Assembly: GCA_905182475.1 (NCBI GenBank)
Contig: CAJJBR010000050.1
Span: 1-61,295, forward strand
DNA from: Akkermansiaceae bacterium
GTDB lineage: Bacteria > Verrucomicrobiota > Verrucomicrobiia > Verrucomicrobiales > Akkermansiaceae
Direction: 5' to 3'
Length of the DNA: 61,295 nucleotides
Position numbers and translations under genes: made by a program
Notes under the pieces: generated by a model
What the model saw: the letters and a program-made list of their open reading frames with translations, nothing else
What the model was told of the DNA's origin: nothing
The model's database searches: none
Shown here: positions 1 through 9,537 of the stretch, piece after piece
Layout: the number at the start of each line of letters is the position of its first letter
Position numbering within the stretch: the stretch's first letter is position 1

Positions 1-13
1 CTAGGGTTCTTCC

Positions 14-1625
14 CTAGCTTTTGGAGACAAATGCTCCGGCGTGCTCGATACAATCCAGTTGGCCTATGAAGGAATCGAGCGAGACTTCAAAGTCCTCATC
101 TTCAGGTTTCTGGCGCGATCTATCGGCCTGCTCCTTTTCTTTTTCCGAAGCGATGCGCCCCCACCTGTCTGCTTCAGTTGGATTTCCCCCTGTGCCCATT
201 CCCTTCCGGAAGCAGACCTCGAGTCCGTACATGGCTCGGAGATTCCCGGCTTCGGCGGCTTTGAGGAAAAGGGGGAACGCATCCGACTCTCTTCCTTTGA
301 TTTCGCCGTTTAAATACACGATTCCAAGTTCAGTCATAGCTTCAGGAGACCCTAGATCCGCGGCCATTTGCCACCACTTCATGGCTTTCTGCAGATCTTT
401 CCCGGTCTCGATTCCTTTGGCATAAATGATTCCAAGGTTGGTCATTGCATCGGTGGAGGGGGATTTCGCTTCCGCCGCCTTTTGCCACCATTGCATGGCT
501 TTTCCCATGTTTTTTGCGTCTGGATTCAGATAGAAATGATCTCCAAGTCTACTCATCGCCACCTCGTAGCCGAGATCCGCCGCCTTAGTCCACCACTCCA
601 CGGCTTTGGGCATGTCTCGCGGTCCGCCAATGGCTCGATCGTAACAATAACCAAGGCCGAGCATGGAACGGGCTATGCCGAGGCTAGCACCTTTATCAAA
701 CCAGACACGGGCTATTTCCCTGTCCTTCGGGACACCTTGCCCCTGCCAATATGATGCGCCGCAGATTTCGATCTGCATTGATGTTCTCCTCACGTGCAAG
801 AGAAAGAAGCACAGAGAATGCTTTTTCTTTCTCCTCGGGTGAAGCTTCGGAATCTTCAATGATTTTCTCATTTTTTGAGCCCAGAGCATTGTCTTGAATC
901 TCCTTTTCCTTCATCGCTTTTTCATGGGCTGCCTCCATCGCGGCTTGCTCCTTTGCTGCGGCTTCCTTGGCTGCGGCTTGCCCCTTGGCGGCAGCTTCCT
1001 TGGCAGCTAGTTCCTTGGCATTTTCCTCGGAAGATTGAGTTTGATTGGCGGATGCGTTCGAGGATGAGTGGGATTCTCTGGCTCTGTGGGCTGGCGATTG
1101 GGCTTCCTCAATCCGACCTGCGGTGTTTTTGGAGCCCGGTTTAAACATGAAATACGACCCTGCTCCGACTAGCATCGCTACTGCGGCCGCCGCCGCGATT
1201 TTCCACGGCATTGGTTTCCTTCGCAAAAGAGTGAACGTGCGCTCGAATGCGGATTCCCTCGATGATTTATGGATGGCTTGCGGGGCGGCGTTTTCGTCGG
1301 GCAGAGAGTCCAGCAGGATCGCACTCAAGGATTGAGCATCGGGGATGCTGCCATCCGCGAGTGCCGAGATGATTCGCTCGACCTCTGGATTCCGTCCGGC
1401 AAGATCATCTCCTTGGTTTTCACCACTGGAAAGCAGCCATTCCACCGTTTCACCGAGGAGCCGAAGGTCATTATTGGCGCTTCCGGGTGCGGAATTCCCC
1501 TTGATCAGGATCACTTCGTGGTCCGGCCACGGTAGGCTAAAGTGGATGACTTCCGGAGAGATCTCGCCGTGAACCAGCCCTTTGGCATGAAGGGGTTCGA
1601 GCAGCTCCGAGACGCGCCCGAAATT
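14..1625 (-). pseudogene. Broken Sel1-repeat protein with degenerate kinase region
   Basis: Two minus-strand reading frames join into one protein. The upstream frame opens at 1625 just after a stop and begins inside a kinase-like C-lobe: VHGEISPEV stands where HRDLKPEN is expected, and LIKGNSAPG where DFG would be. A membrane segment (WKIAAAAAVAMLVGAG) and an Ala/Lys/Glu-rich linker follow. The second frame carries several Sel1 repeats (for example YWQGQGVPKD, DMPKAVEWWTKAADLGY). Removing one base near 757-762 restores NLGASYWQGQG across the junction, so a single-base insertion broke the gene. The N-lobe is missing at 1625, where an unrelated plus-strand gene end abuts. It was probably a membrane pseudokinase with a Sel1 tail; I infer it is not functional. 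Confidence 0.7.
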
Positions 1626-1771
1626 TCACCAAATACAATATAGCTGCCGCGACCGCCGAACAACGGAGGAATGCCGAACTGAGCGCGAGCAAGGCACTGA
1701 AATCATCCACCGTGATCAACCTGGGAGGTGATTCCACCCTCTATCTAGCCCTCACCGGGGACAAACTCTGA
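1622..1771 (+). pseudogene. C-terminal fragment of an unidentified protein
   Basis: A plus-strand frame ends in NLGGDSTLYLALTGDKL followed by TGA at 1769-1771. It has protein-like composition, with an Ala/Glu/Arg-rich helix before the end, but no plausible start. It begins exactly where the kinase-like pseudogene on the other strand stops, so two gene ends meet at about 1625. I do not recognise the family. Confidence 0.3.
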
Positions 1772-1800
1772 CTGCTTGTAGGAGTTCGCTTTTGGCGGAC
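1770..1800. repeat. Imperfect hairpin in gene-free gap
   Basis: TAGGAGTTCGC followed by GGCGGACTGCTCCT can form an imperfect stem-loop. It lies in the short gap between two gene fragments. It resembles a REP-type palindrome more than a terminator, since no T-tract follows. Confidence 0.3.
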
Positions 1801-1870
1801 TGCTCCTCAAACAGCCCTGTAGCCAGACCGAAGGACGGAGAAAAAAAGTTCTTCAGCGACCTTGGCAATG

Positions 1871-2185
1871 TCAGTGGGATCCGTTATCGCGGCACTTTTG
1901 TCTCCTAACGAGGTTACACCCCGCCAGATGGTTGCCGGTATTTTCAAAAGAGGCAGTGTCGGAAAGGGTTTGTGAAGCCTTGCGTTCCGTTACTTTCGCC
2001 ATCTCAAAACTCGATAGCTCAGCCGAATAAGCGACCTCAACGAACTTCCGGGCGATCCGCTTCTGGCGCTCGAGCATCAACGAGTCCTCTACGAGCTTGC
2101 GAATCGCAGGCTCATTTTCCCGAATCCCCGTGATCTCACAAATTTGCCGCAGCTCCTCTTCTGGACGGATTCTGCCAATTTGAGG
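1871..2185 (-). pseudogene. Unidentified helical protein fragment
   Basis: An open frame directly follows, in phase, the stop codon of the upstream secreted-protein gene. It encodes a charged, helical sequence (EEELRQICEITGI, LVEDSLMLERQKRIARKF) that looks like a real protein. The only ATG lies well inside it, at 2080, so the N-terminus is lost. The C-terminus (LVRRQKCRDNGSH) looks unnatural. The composition recalls small antitoxin-like proteins, but I cannot assign a family. Confidence 0.3.
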
Positions 2186-3034
2186 TCAAGGACTCGTGAC
2201 TTGGGTCAGCTTTTCTTCGGCAGCAACACGGAAGAGAGCGGTGCCCGTGCCAACCGCTGCGGTGTAAATCTGGAAGCCGATGAGATCGGACTGACCTGCG
2301 ACGTCCTGCCATTCGAAATTGGGCTTGAGCTTTTGGATTGTTGCCGAGACGCCTGGGTTGGGAGTGAATTCAAGCACGAAGTTACCAGTTGAAAGTGAGG
2401 TCGAAAGCGATGGAGCTTCGACCGAGGGAACAAGTATGAAGTCATCGATACCGACGAAGCCTTCCGAAGTAACTCCTACGGCAGGAAGAACCCGAACTCC
2501 GATCTCTTGGATCGATGCCAGAAATTTTTGATCAGGTTTAAAAGGGGTAGCATTTCCGCCTTGAAGGGAAAACCAGTTATCATCAAAAGTGAAGTTCAGC
2601 TCATACCATCCGGGGAACTCGCCGAGATCTTCGGGCTGATAGGTCAGCGAGTAGTAATAGCCCAGCCCATTCGGTCCATCGGCATAGATTGCGAGATCCA
2701 AGAAGTCGATTTCCGCAGGATCGATGAAGACGCTAACATCGATTTCCGCAATTTTCTCAGCAGCATAATCTCCAACAAAGGCTCCTTCAGCAGTCAATCC
2801 ATCGGCGAAAAACCACACTCCCTTGCCCCCGAGAAAGAAGGAGTAGGCGTAGGTATTATCGTCAATCTCAGGGTCAGCCCAGGGCGGAGGCGCGACGATC
2901 TGATCCTCATACGAATACAGGGACCAAGCGTTGGCATTGGCTTGGCTAGGAAAAGTTTCCCATGCCCCAGCCAAGGGATCTGCACGGAGCGATGAGGCTA
3001 GGATCAGGAATGCAAAATAAGGGAGCGTGCGCAT
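2186..3034 (-). CDS. Secreted beta-sandwich protein
   Basis: The 282-residue protein starts with a clear signal peptide (MRTLPYFAFLILASSLRA). The mature part is rich in aromatic residues, Asp and Gly in beta-strand patterns, as in a carbohydrate-binding-like jelly roll. It includes FVGIDDFILVPS at the end of the first domain. The last 70 residues resemble the short C-terminal beta domain seen on many verrucomicrobial exported proteins, ending FRVAAEEKLTQVTSP. There is no PEP-CTERM tail or membrane anchor, so it is likely periplasmic or released. It is flanked by decayed genes on both sides but is intact itself. Function unknown. Confidence 0.7.
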   Translation of the reverse strand: MRTLPYFAFLILASSLRADPLAGAWETFPSQANANAWSLYSYEDQIVAPPPWADPEIDDNTYAYSFFLGGKGVWFFADGLTAEGAFVGDYAAEKIAEIDVSVFIDPAEIDFLDLAIYADGPNGLGYYYSLTYQPEDLGEFPGWYELNFTFDDNWFSLQGGNATPFKPDQKFLASIQEIGVRVLPAVGVTSEGFVGIDDFILVPSVEAPSLSTSLSTGNFVLEFTPNPGVSATIQKLKPNFEWQDVAGQSDLIGFQIYTAAVGTGTALFRVAAEEKLTQVTSP

Positions 3035-3067
3035 ATTATTAGTGAGACGGAGGCAGGTGCTGATTAT

Positions 3068-3376
3068 TCAATCACGTATGATTTTAAATGGAGTAATTCC
3101 TTCCGGATCAAAATCCCCCCTCACCCGCTGCATCATTACTTGTGAGACGATGACCAGACCAGCCCCGGTGATCAGCAGGAGCAAGCCGCCGACCAATAAC
3201 GAGAATCATGTCGCCGCCCGCGCACCTATCCCTTGTCCCATACGCCCGAAGGCCTGGATAACCGAAATCGTGAGCAGCGGGGGCTTCGGGCTGCGCCGTA
3301 TTTCCCGCCATGGATTCCGAGAAACAAGCAATAGCGCCATTCCCGCGACGGGAAACCGCACTCCGGCGAACCACCA
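3068..3376 (-). pseudogene. Decayed small membrane protein gene
   Basis: One minus-strand frame reads WWFAGVRFPVAGMALLLVSR, a positively charged stretch and FGRMGQGIGARAAT, then hits TGA at 3216-3218. It resumes in the same frame with a strongly hydrophobic helix (FSLLVGGLLLLITGAGLVIV) and ends GITPFKIIRD at 3068. A TAG at 3377-3379 closes the frame upstream, with no start. The two halves look like one small inner-membrane protein inactivated by nonsense changes. Bases 3377-3671 show no supported feature. Confidence 0.45.
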
Positions 3377-3671
3377 CTAATCCCGGCTCAAAGCCCTGCT
3401 CTTCCCATATGCCATAAACCGTCTTCAATCAGGGAAAGGCACTGCCCCACAGCAAGCACCCAGCAGAACCTTGATCCAACTTTGATCGACCTCAACGCGG
3501 CCGAGCCTGACCGCACGTCATTCTCCGCGCAACAACTCATTACCGGACGTCTTTACCTTGTAAGACTTTGGTTTCCGGCGTTTCCCCGCTTGCAATATCT
3601 CCCTTCACGCGGAAAACTCCCCCTAACGCGTTTGTTTACCTGCGTAAAATATCCTAAATTTCCTTTTCAAC

Positions 3672-4658
3672 ATGATTATTCGCTACCTAGCAATCCTACT
3701 CGCCCCTTTGGTGGCAAACACTACCGCATTTTCCCAGGCCGTGGAGGTCAATGGGATCGCAGCCAAAGTAAACGGGCGTGTCATCACCAAAAACGAAGTC
3801 TCCTTCATGCTGTCGCCAGTTTACGCACAGCTTGCAACCCAGTTTCCCCGCCGTGGACCTGAGTTCGAACGTCAGTTCAAGGAAGCCCGCGACAAGATTC
3901 TTGAAGAGCTGATCGACCGCCAAATCATCCTCGATGAGTTCAAACAGATCGGAGCCTCCATCCGCCCGAGCTTGATCGACGACGAAGTTAAGCGCCAGAT
4001 GCGCGAACTCTACAACGGGGATGAAAAGAAATTCCGCAAGGAGCTAAAAAAATCCCGCCTGACCATGGAAGGTTACCGCACAATGACAAAGGAGAAGATG
4101 GTCGTCCAATCGATGCGCGCCCAGCAGTTCGCCGACGCACCACCGCCGCTCCCAAACGAAATCCAAAAGGAATACAACGAGATCAAATCCACGCTACGCG
4201 ACACTTCCAAGGACAAGATCACTTTCCGGAAAATTTTCATCCCCGCAGCTGATCCTGAAAGTCCGCTCGCCACTCCCGAAACCCAGCTCGCACACGCCGA
4301 GAACCTTACGCGCCAGCTGAACCAAGGAAAGGACTTCGAGGAAATCGCTAAAGCCAATTCCAAGGATGCCTTCGCAACCGAGGGCGGCCTTCAGGAAGGC
4401 CTCCCGAGAACCGATCTCGCAGCAGAATTCGCAGCCATCATTTTCGATGCTACGGACGGAAAAATTCTCGGACCTCTGCTGGATTCACGCGGTTTCACCA
4501 TCGTCAAAGTGATTGAGAAAAATCTCGGTCCCGCCCCGTCACTAAGCAAAGTCCGCGAGATGATTGAGCAAAGAGTTCGCAGGAAAAAAACTTCCGCTCA
4601 ATACGACCGTTGGATCAAGAACCGCCGCAAGCGCTCGATGATCGAAATAAGGGATTGA
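3672..4658 (+). CDS. SurA/PpiC-type periplasmic peptidyl-prolyl isomerase
   Basis: The 328-residue protein has a signal peptide (MIIRYLAILLAPLVANTTAFSQA) and then a SurA-like N-terminal helical chaperone region (GIAAKVNGRVITKNEV, LEELIDRQIILDEF). A parvulin domain spans about residues 170-290 (ITFRKIFIPA, DFEEIAKANSKD, EGGLQEGL, SRGFTIVKVIEK). It should help fold outer-membrane or exported proteins in the periplasm. It has one parvulin domain, not the two of E. coli SurA. The start has no Shine-Dalgarno motif. The kinase gene begins 42 bp downstream on the same strand, so the two may be cotranscribed. Confidence 0.9.
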   Translation: MIIRYLAILLAPLVANTTAFSQAVEVNGIAAKVNGRVITKNEVSFMLSPVYAQLATQFPRRGPEFERQFKEARDKILEELIDRQIILDEFKQIGASIRPSLIDDEVKRQMRELYNGDEKKFRKELKKSRLTMEGYRTMTKEKMVVQSMRAQQFADAPPPLPNEIQKEYNEIKSTLRDTSKDKITFRKIFIPAADPESPLATPETQLAHAENLTRQLNQGKDFEEIAKANSKDAFATEGGLQEGLPRTDLAAEFAAIIFDATDGKILGPLLDSRGFTIVKVIEKNLGPAPSLSKVREMIEQRVRRKKTSAQYDRWIKNRRKRSMIEIRD

Positions 4659-4700
4659 TCCGCCACCTACCGGATAACCTCGATTTTACGACTCACACCC

Positions 4701-7124
4701 ATGGAAGAACGCTACGAAATCAAAGGGAAAATCGGCCAAGGCGGACTCGGAGCCGTTTACAAGGCACATGATGTCCGCATGAACCGTGAAGTCGCCATCA
4801 AACGAATCGTCGCGAACACCGAGGACGATTCCCTGCCCGAAGAGGCAACCCGCCAACTTATCAAGGAAGCGGGTTCCCTCGCCTCCCTCCAACATCCCAA
4901 CATCGTAACAATCTACGACGTCGGCACCGACGAGGACGGCCCATTCGTAGTAATGGAGCTTCTCGCGGGGGACACCCTTGAGGAAATCATTCAAAAAGGA
5001 TCGTTCACTTGGCAGGACTTCAAACAACTCGCGCCCCAGATCCTAGAGGCCCTCATTGCCGCCCAAGAACTCCATCTCGTCCACCGCGATCTCAAGCCGA
5101 GTAACATCATGCTTACCTGGCTTCCTTCCGGGAAATTCCAAGTGAAGATCGTTGACTTTGGACTAGCGAAACTTTCCGCAAAACCGTCCCTTCAGACCAT
5201 CGACCAATCGGATGGCGTCTTCGGATCGATCTATTTCATGGCGCCCGAGCAGTTCGAGCGGGTTCCAATCGATCACAAGGCAGATCTCTACGCGATCGGC
5301 TGCGTGTTTTACTACGCACTTACCGGCACCTATCCCTACGATGGCGATAGCGCCGCAGAGGTCATGGCGTCCCACCTTCAGCACCACATCACTCCTATTC
5401 AGGAAGTCCGCGATGGCATCCCTCTCTGGGCATGCGATTGGATTATGTGGCATATCAACCGCCAGCCTTCTGACCGTCCGGAAGACGCCCGCCAGGCGCT
5501 CAAATATTTCGTGGAAAACGACGCCGTGCCCGATCCACCGCTTAGCTCCGGAACCCCGGCACCCGCCGTTGAGCAACCGAAACGCGCGAAACTCATCGTC
5601 CCTGGTTCCGCTCCAGTTCCCGAGGTAGTCAAGGAGCCGACTCCCTCCCAAACCCTGAAATCAGCCGCCGCGCCAAAGCCCCTGGCTCCACCCAAAGGCT
5701 CGAAACCCAGCGTCCATACTACCGCGCAGGTATTACAAACCTCCCGTCTTGCTCTCGCTGCCGAAGCTCCCGCCGAGCCTGAAAAAACCGAAGAAAAACC
5801 GGAAGAAAAACCGGCCGCCGTCGTGCCAGTGAAAGTGGACGTTTCCGAAACCGCTCCAGTAAAACCAACACCAGCACCGGCCTCAACACACCAACTCAAA
5901 CCGGGCGTTGCCAAAACCGCGCCACTGGGATCAGTTCCTACCGCAAGAGTAGCAAAACCGGAGAAAACCGTCCTCACCCCCGTTCCAAAAAAGAAACAAG
6001 GCATGTCCTCTGGCATAAAAGCAGTGATCGCCGTCTTCCTCGGACTTCTAACCGTAGTGCTTGCGGTGACCATGCTCAAGAAGAGCGGCAACAACGCCGA
6101 AACCAAGATCTACAACCAGATGATTACCATCGCAGCGAAGCCTGATGCCACAGAGCTTCCCATCGATGCAAACAAGCTCGACATCCTTCTACGTAATGCC
6201 GTTTCGGTTGCCTCGAACAAAGACCGCTACGTGGTTTACAAAGCACTCTTCCTAGCAAAGGCCACCGACGGAACTGACATCGACGGAAAAATTGCAGAAT
6301 TCGCCACCACTCGGGAAATGATCCCTAACATCCGTATCGTTCTGATCCGCGACGTCCTGAGGAAACGGAAGAATCCTGCGGTCATCGGAACCCTTCTCGA
6401 TTACGCACGTTCCACTGACGATACCAGTGCAGCAGTCGCGTCACTCGAGGCCATCCGCTTCATGGTCACGGAGGAGCACTTCACGGGATTTATCGAAATC
6501 ATCCAGACCACGGAGAAAAGTGCCGTCCGCAAGGCTGCCGAAACGAATGCTGCGAAAATTATCGATAACGCAGGATCGAAGGATTCCCTTGAAGCGACCC
6601 TCGCAGCAGCCCACGACAACGCATTCAACGATGTCGTCCGCCACAGCATGCTCCGCCTTCTCGCCGGAATCGGCGGAGAAAAAGCACTGGATCTAGCCAA
6701 AGAAAACCTCCAAAGCGATGAAAATCAAAACCAGATCGCAGCAATCGTTGCCCTAGGAAATTGGAAGTATCAAACGGGCTTCAAAGCACTGATCGACTTC
6801 ATCGCCTCCGGCCCCGAACTCCAGCTCCGGGGTCGTGCCTACGACTCGGCTATCGGCTACGCGACCGAATCGGAAGATAACATCGAGGAAAACTGGAAAA
6901 TGGTCGCCGAGCAGGCAAAAACCCAAGACGAGAAAATCAAACTCATCAGGGGCGTCGCCATTTCCAAAGCAGAGCCATGGGCCTTCGCCATCCTCCAGGA
7001 AATCGTCAATGACTCCGATAACGACAAGGCTGTCGACCTAGCCGAGCGCGCAATCGTCCACCTCAAAGACGTCCAACAAACCCAGTCTCCCAACAAAAAG
7101 GACCCAGCAGAAGACGAGGAGTAA
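4701..7124 (+). CDS. Membrane Ser/Thr protein kinase with HEAT-like repeats
   Basis: The 807-residue protein has a complete Hanks-type kinase domain. It shows a glycine loop GQGGLGAVY (12-20), Lys34 in VAIKR, Glu56, the catalytic HRDLKPSN (128-135), DFG (152-154) and APE (181-183). A Pro/Ala/Lys-rich linker covers about 280-430. One transmembrane helix (IKAVIAVFLGLLTVVLAV, near 440-460) follows, and then about 330 residues of helical HEAT-like repeats (ALDLAKENLQSDENQNQIAA, ALIDFIASG). By topology the kinase should be cytoplasmic and the repeats periplasmic, perhaps as a sensor. It lies just downstream of the SurA-like foldase, which suggests, without proof, an envelope-stress role. tyrS follows after 35 bp. 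Confidence 0.9.
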   Translation: MEERYEIKGKIGQGGLGAVYKAHDVRMNREVAIKRIVANTEDDSLPEEATRQLIKEAGSLASLQHPNIVTIYDVGTDEDGPFVVMELLAGDTLEEIIQKGSFTWQDFKQLAPQILEALIAAQELHLVHRDLKPSNIMLTWLPSGKFQVKIVDFGLAKLSAKPSLQTIDQSDGVFGSIYFMAPEQFERVPIDHKADLYAIGCVFYYALTGTYPYDGDSAAEVMASHLQHHITPIQEVRDGIPLWACDWIMWHINRQPSDRPEDARQALKYFVENDAVPDPPLSSGTPAPAVEQPKRAKLIVPGSAPVPEVVKEPTPSQTLKSAAAPKPLAPPKGSKPSVHTTAQVLQTSRLALAAEAPAEPEKTEEKPEEKPAAVVPVKVDVSETAPVKPTPAPASTHQLKPGVAKTAPLGSVPTARVAKPEKTVLTPVPKKKQGMSSGIKAVIAVFLGLLTVVLAVTMLKKSGNNAETKIYNQMITIAAKPDATELPIDANKLDILLRNAVSVASNKDRYVVYKALFLAKATDGTDIDGKIAEFATTREMIPNIRIVLIRDVLRKRKNPAVIGTLLDYARSTDDTSAAVASLEAIRFMVTEEHFTGFIEIIQTTEKSAVRKAAETNAAKIIDNAGSKDSLEATLAAAHDNAFNDVVRHSMLRLLAGIGGEKALDLAKENLQSDENQNQIAAIVALGNWKYQTGFKALIDFIASGPELQLRGRAYDSAIGYATESEDNIEENWKMVAEQAKTQDEKIKLIRGVAISKAEPWAFAILQEIVNDSDNDKAVDLAERAIVHLKDVQQTQSPNKKDPAEDEE

Positions 7125-7159
7125 TCCCCGAACCCTCAATCCCCCAATCCTCTTCCCCA

Positions 7160-8341
7160 GTGTCTCCAGATCAACAGCTCACCCAACTCACCACAGGCGC
7201 AGCCAAAGTCCTTTCCGAGAAAGAACTCCTCGAAAAACTCAAACTAGGCCGCCCTCTCCGCATCAAACTCGGGGTAGATCCCACCGCCCCGGACATCCAT
7301 TTCGGGCATACAGTGGTCATTGAGAAACTCCGCCAGTTCCAGAAACTCGGCCACCAGGCAGTCCTTCTCATCGGCGACTTCACCGCCACCATCGGCGATC
7401 CCTCTGGACGCTCCGCCACCCGCCCTCCCCTCACCCGAGAGGAGGTTTTAGCAAATGCCGCGACCTATACGGAACAAGCATTCAAAATTCTCGACCGCGA
7501 CAAAACCGAGATCGTTTACAATGGCGACTGGTTCCGGAAAATGGGCTACGAGGAAATCCTCCGTCTCAACGCCCGGGTCACCCTCCAGCAAATGCTGCAG
7601 CGCGAGGACTTCCGTAACCGCCTTGACTCCGGTCAAGAAGTCCGTCTCCACGAACTCCAGTACCCCGTCATGCAAGGCTGGGATTCCGTCGAAGTCCGCG
7701 CTGATGTTGAACTCGGCGGCACCGACCAGCTCTTCAACATCCTTGTCGGTAGAGACATGCAGAAGGACGAAGGACAACCTCAGCAGGTAGTCATGGTCAT
7801 GCCCCTGCTAGAGGGTCTTGATGGGGTCAAAAAAATGTCGAAATCCTACGGGAACTACATCGGCGTTTCCGAACCAGCACAGGAAATGTACGGCAAGCTC
7901 ATGTCCGTCTCTGACGAACTCATGTCCCGCTACTACACTCTTCTCCTCGGAGAAGCCCTAGACCCATCACTCCACCCCATGGAAGCCAAGAAATCCTTGG
8001 CCCAAAAACTCACCTCCCGCTACCACAGCGACGAGGAAGGCAAAGCCGCCCGAGCCGATTGGGATACCCGTTTCTCCAAAAAAGATCTCACCGCCGCAGA
8101 ACTCCCGGAAATCACCGTCAGCCACCTGCCCGCAGATCCCACGGTGCTAACCCTAACTGCTTTCGCGTTCGAATCCGCATTCGGACTCAAAAAATCTAAC
8201 GGAGAACTCCGAAAACAGTTCATCGTCTCCGGATCAGTCCAGCTCAACGGCGAAAAACAAACCGATCCCACAGCATCCATTTCTCCAAATCCTGGCGACA
8301 CCTTGAAACTTTCCAAAAAACACGCCGTAAGATTCATATAG
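7160..8341 (+). CDS. tyrS: Tyrosyl-tRNA synthetase
   Basis: This 393-residue class I aminoacyl-tRNA synthetase charges tRNA-Tyr with tyrosine. The HIGH-type motif is HFGH in PDIHFGHTVV. The KMSKS loop is KKMSKSYGN, and a C-terminal S4 RNA-binding domain is visible (LRKQFIVSGSVQLNGEKQ). Its length and motifs fit the longer bacterial TyrRS type. The start is GTG (MSPDQQL), 35 bp after the kinase stop, and no Shine-Dalgarno motif is present. No T-box leader lies upstream. Confidence 0.95.
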   Translation: MSPDQQLTQLTTGAAKVLSEKELLEKLKLGRPLRIKLGVDPTAPDIHFGHTVVIEKLRQFQKLGHQAVLLIGDFTATIGDPSGRSATRPPLTREEVLANAATYTEQAFKILDRDKTEIVYNGDWFRKMGYEEILRLNARVTLQQMLQREDFRNRLDSGQEVRLHELQYPVMQGWDSVEVRADVELGGTDQLFNILVGRDMQKDEGQPQQVVMVMPLLEGLDGVKKMSKSYGNYIGVSEPAQEMYGKLMSVSDELMSRYYTLLLGEALDPSLHPMEAKKSLAQKLTSRYHSDEEGKAARADWDTRFSKKDLTAAELPEITVSHLPADPTVLTLTAFAFESAFGLKKSNGELRKQFIVSGSVQLNGEKQTDPTASISPNPGDTLKLSKKHAVRFI

Positions 8342-8392
8342 CGTGGCCGAAATGCCAAACTGAACACTGAAACCTTCCAACGTTTCTTACCT

Positions 8393-9091
8393 ATGAAACC
8401 TACATTACTGATCCTCGCCCTTCTTTCCTTCGCAGCACACGCCGAGGAAAAGAACCTCTTCAATGGTAAAGACCTCACCGGTTGGGACGGCGATGCAAAA
8501 TTCTGGTCAGTCCAGGACGGAGTCATCACCGCAAAAGCAACCGCTGACAACCCGGTTCCCCACAACACCTTCCTCATCTGGAAAGACGGCGAAACCGAAA
8601 ATTTCACTCTCACTCTCAAATTCAAAATGACCCCGGGTGACGATAAAAAATTCACCAACTCCGGCATCCAATACCGCAGTAACGTAATTGATGCGGACGC
8701 ATACATCGTCGGCGGCTACCAGGCGGATTTCGAATACGGCAACAAGTACTCTGGCATCCTCTACGAGGAAAAAGGCCGTGGTATCCTAGCTAAACGCGGG
8801 CAGAAGGTCACCATCACCCAAGGTGAAAACGCAAAGAAACCAAAAATCAAAGTCACCGGCGAAACCGGCAAGAGCGAGGATATCCAAGCAGCAATCAACA
8901 AGGACGACTGGAACGAATACAAAATCGTAGCAGACGCAAACCACGTCCAACACTTCATCAACGGCATGCTCACCATCGACGTCACCGACGAAACCTCAGA
9001 AGCACCTACGAAAGGCGTCTTAGCTCTCCAAATGCACCAGGGTTCGCCAATGCAGGTTCAGTTCAAGGATATCGTCCTCACAACCAAATAG
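8393..9091 (+). CDS. DUF1080 (3-keto-disaccharide hydrolase-like) exported protein
   Basis: The 232-residue protein has a short signal peptide (MKPTLLILALLSFAAHA). A single DUF1080 domain follows, recognisable from KNLFNGKDLTGWDGDAKFW, the IQYRSN strand and the DWNEYKIVADANHVQHFING motif. The fold is a concanavalin-like beta-sandwich. Family members act on 3-keto sugars or bind glycans in the periplasm, and they are very numerous in Verrucomicrobiota and Planctomycetota. Its specific substrate cannot be read from sequence. It stands alone between tyrS and a repeat-rich gap. Confidence 0.85.
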   Translation: MKPTLLILALLSFAAHAEEKNLFNGKDLTGWDGDAKFWSVQDGVITAKATADNPVPHNTFLIWKDGETENFTLTLKFKMTPGDDKKFTNSGIQYRSNVIDADAYIVGGYQADFEYGNKYSGILYEEKGRGILAKRGQKVTITQGENAKKPKIKVTGETGKSEDIQAAINKDDWNEYKIVADANHVQHFINGMLTIDVTDETSEAPTKGVLALQMHQGSPMQVQFKDIVLTTK

Positions 9092-9120
9092 CGGATCGCA
9101 GTTTGGAGCACTTGTTTTAG

Positions 9121-9403
9121 CTAGTGTTCTGAAAACCTTAATCTGACGGATGGGCGAAGGCGATTTTTTCCAAGAGCAAGGCGCAAGGAGGGAGTCAAAG
9201 CCACCATTCATGCCCTCCGGAGGAGGAGCGCACACGCCGCTTGGCCGGAGAGGAGCGTAGTCAATCGAGATTCACGACTCGACGCGCAACGCAGCTATTG
9301 GGAAAAAGCGTCGAGCTTTCTGATCCCTCCGCGACTATCGGAAGCCTTTTTCTCAAGACCTTAAAAATCCCCATCCGTCAGATTAAGGTTTTCAGGGCAC
9401 TAG
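9121..9403. mobile_element. 283-bp element bounded by 34-bp inverted repeats
   Basis: The left end, 9121-9154, starts CTAGTGTTCTGAAAAC and ends CTGACGGATGGG. It is the reverse complement of 9370-9403 at 32 of 34 positions. The interior has no supported gene. I see no clear target duplication outside the ends. The structure fits a non-autonomous element (MITE type) or a large dispersed palindromic repeat, and sits between the DUF1080 gene and tRNA-Arg. Confidence 0.6.
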
Positions 9404-9463
9404 CGCGTATAAAATCTTGCTCCACCCGCAATCCCTTGCTACCGACTCGTTCCCGCGAGTAAC

Positions 9464-9537
9464 GCGCCCGTAGCTCAGTTGGATAGAGCATCCGCCTTCT
9501 AAGCGGACGGTCACTGGTTCGAATCCAGTCGGGCGTA
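9464..9537 (+). tRNA. tRNA-Arg (UCU)
   Basis: A cloverleaf folds with acceptor GCGCCCG pairing to CGGGCGT. The D-arm contains AGCTCAGTTGGATAGAGC. The anticodon stem TCCGC/GCGGA closes the loop CTTCTAA with anticodon TCT. The T-arm contains GGTTCGAATCC. CCA is not encoded. The last 16 bases are repeated downstream at 9596. Confidence 0.95.

Noticed and set aside
5399..6106. 235-residue frame antisense to the kinase linker
   Set aside because: It is the complement of the Pro/Ala-rich low-complexity linker and is not a separate gene.
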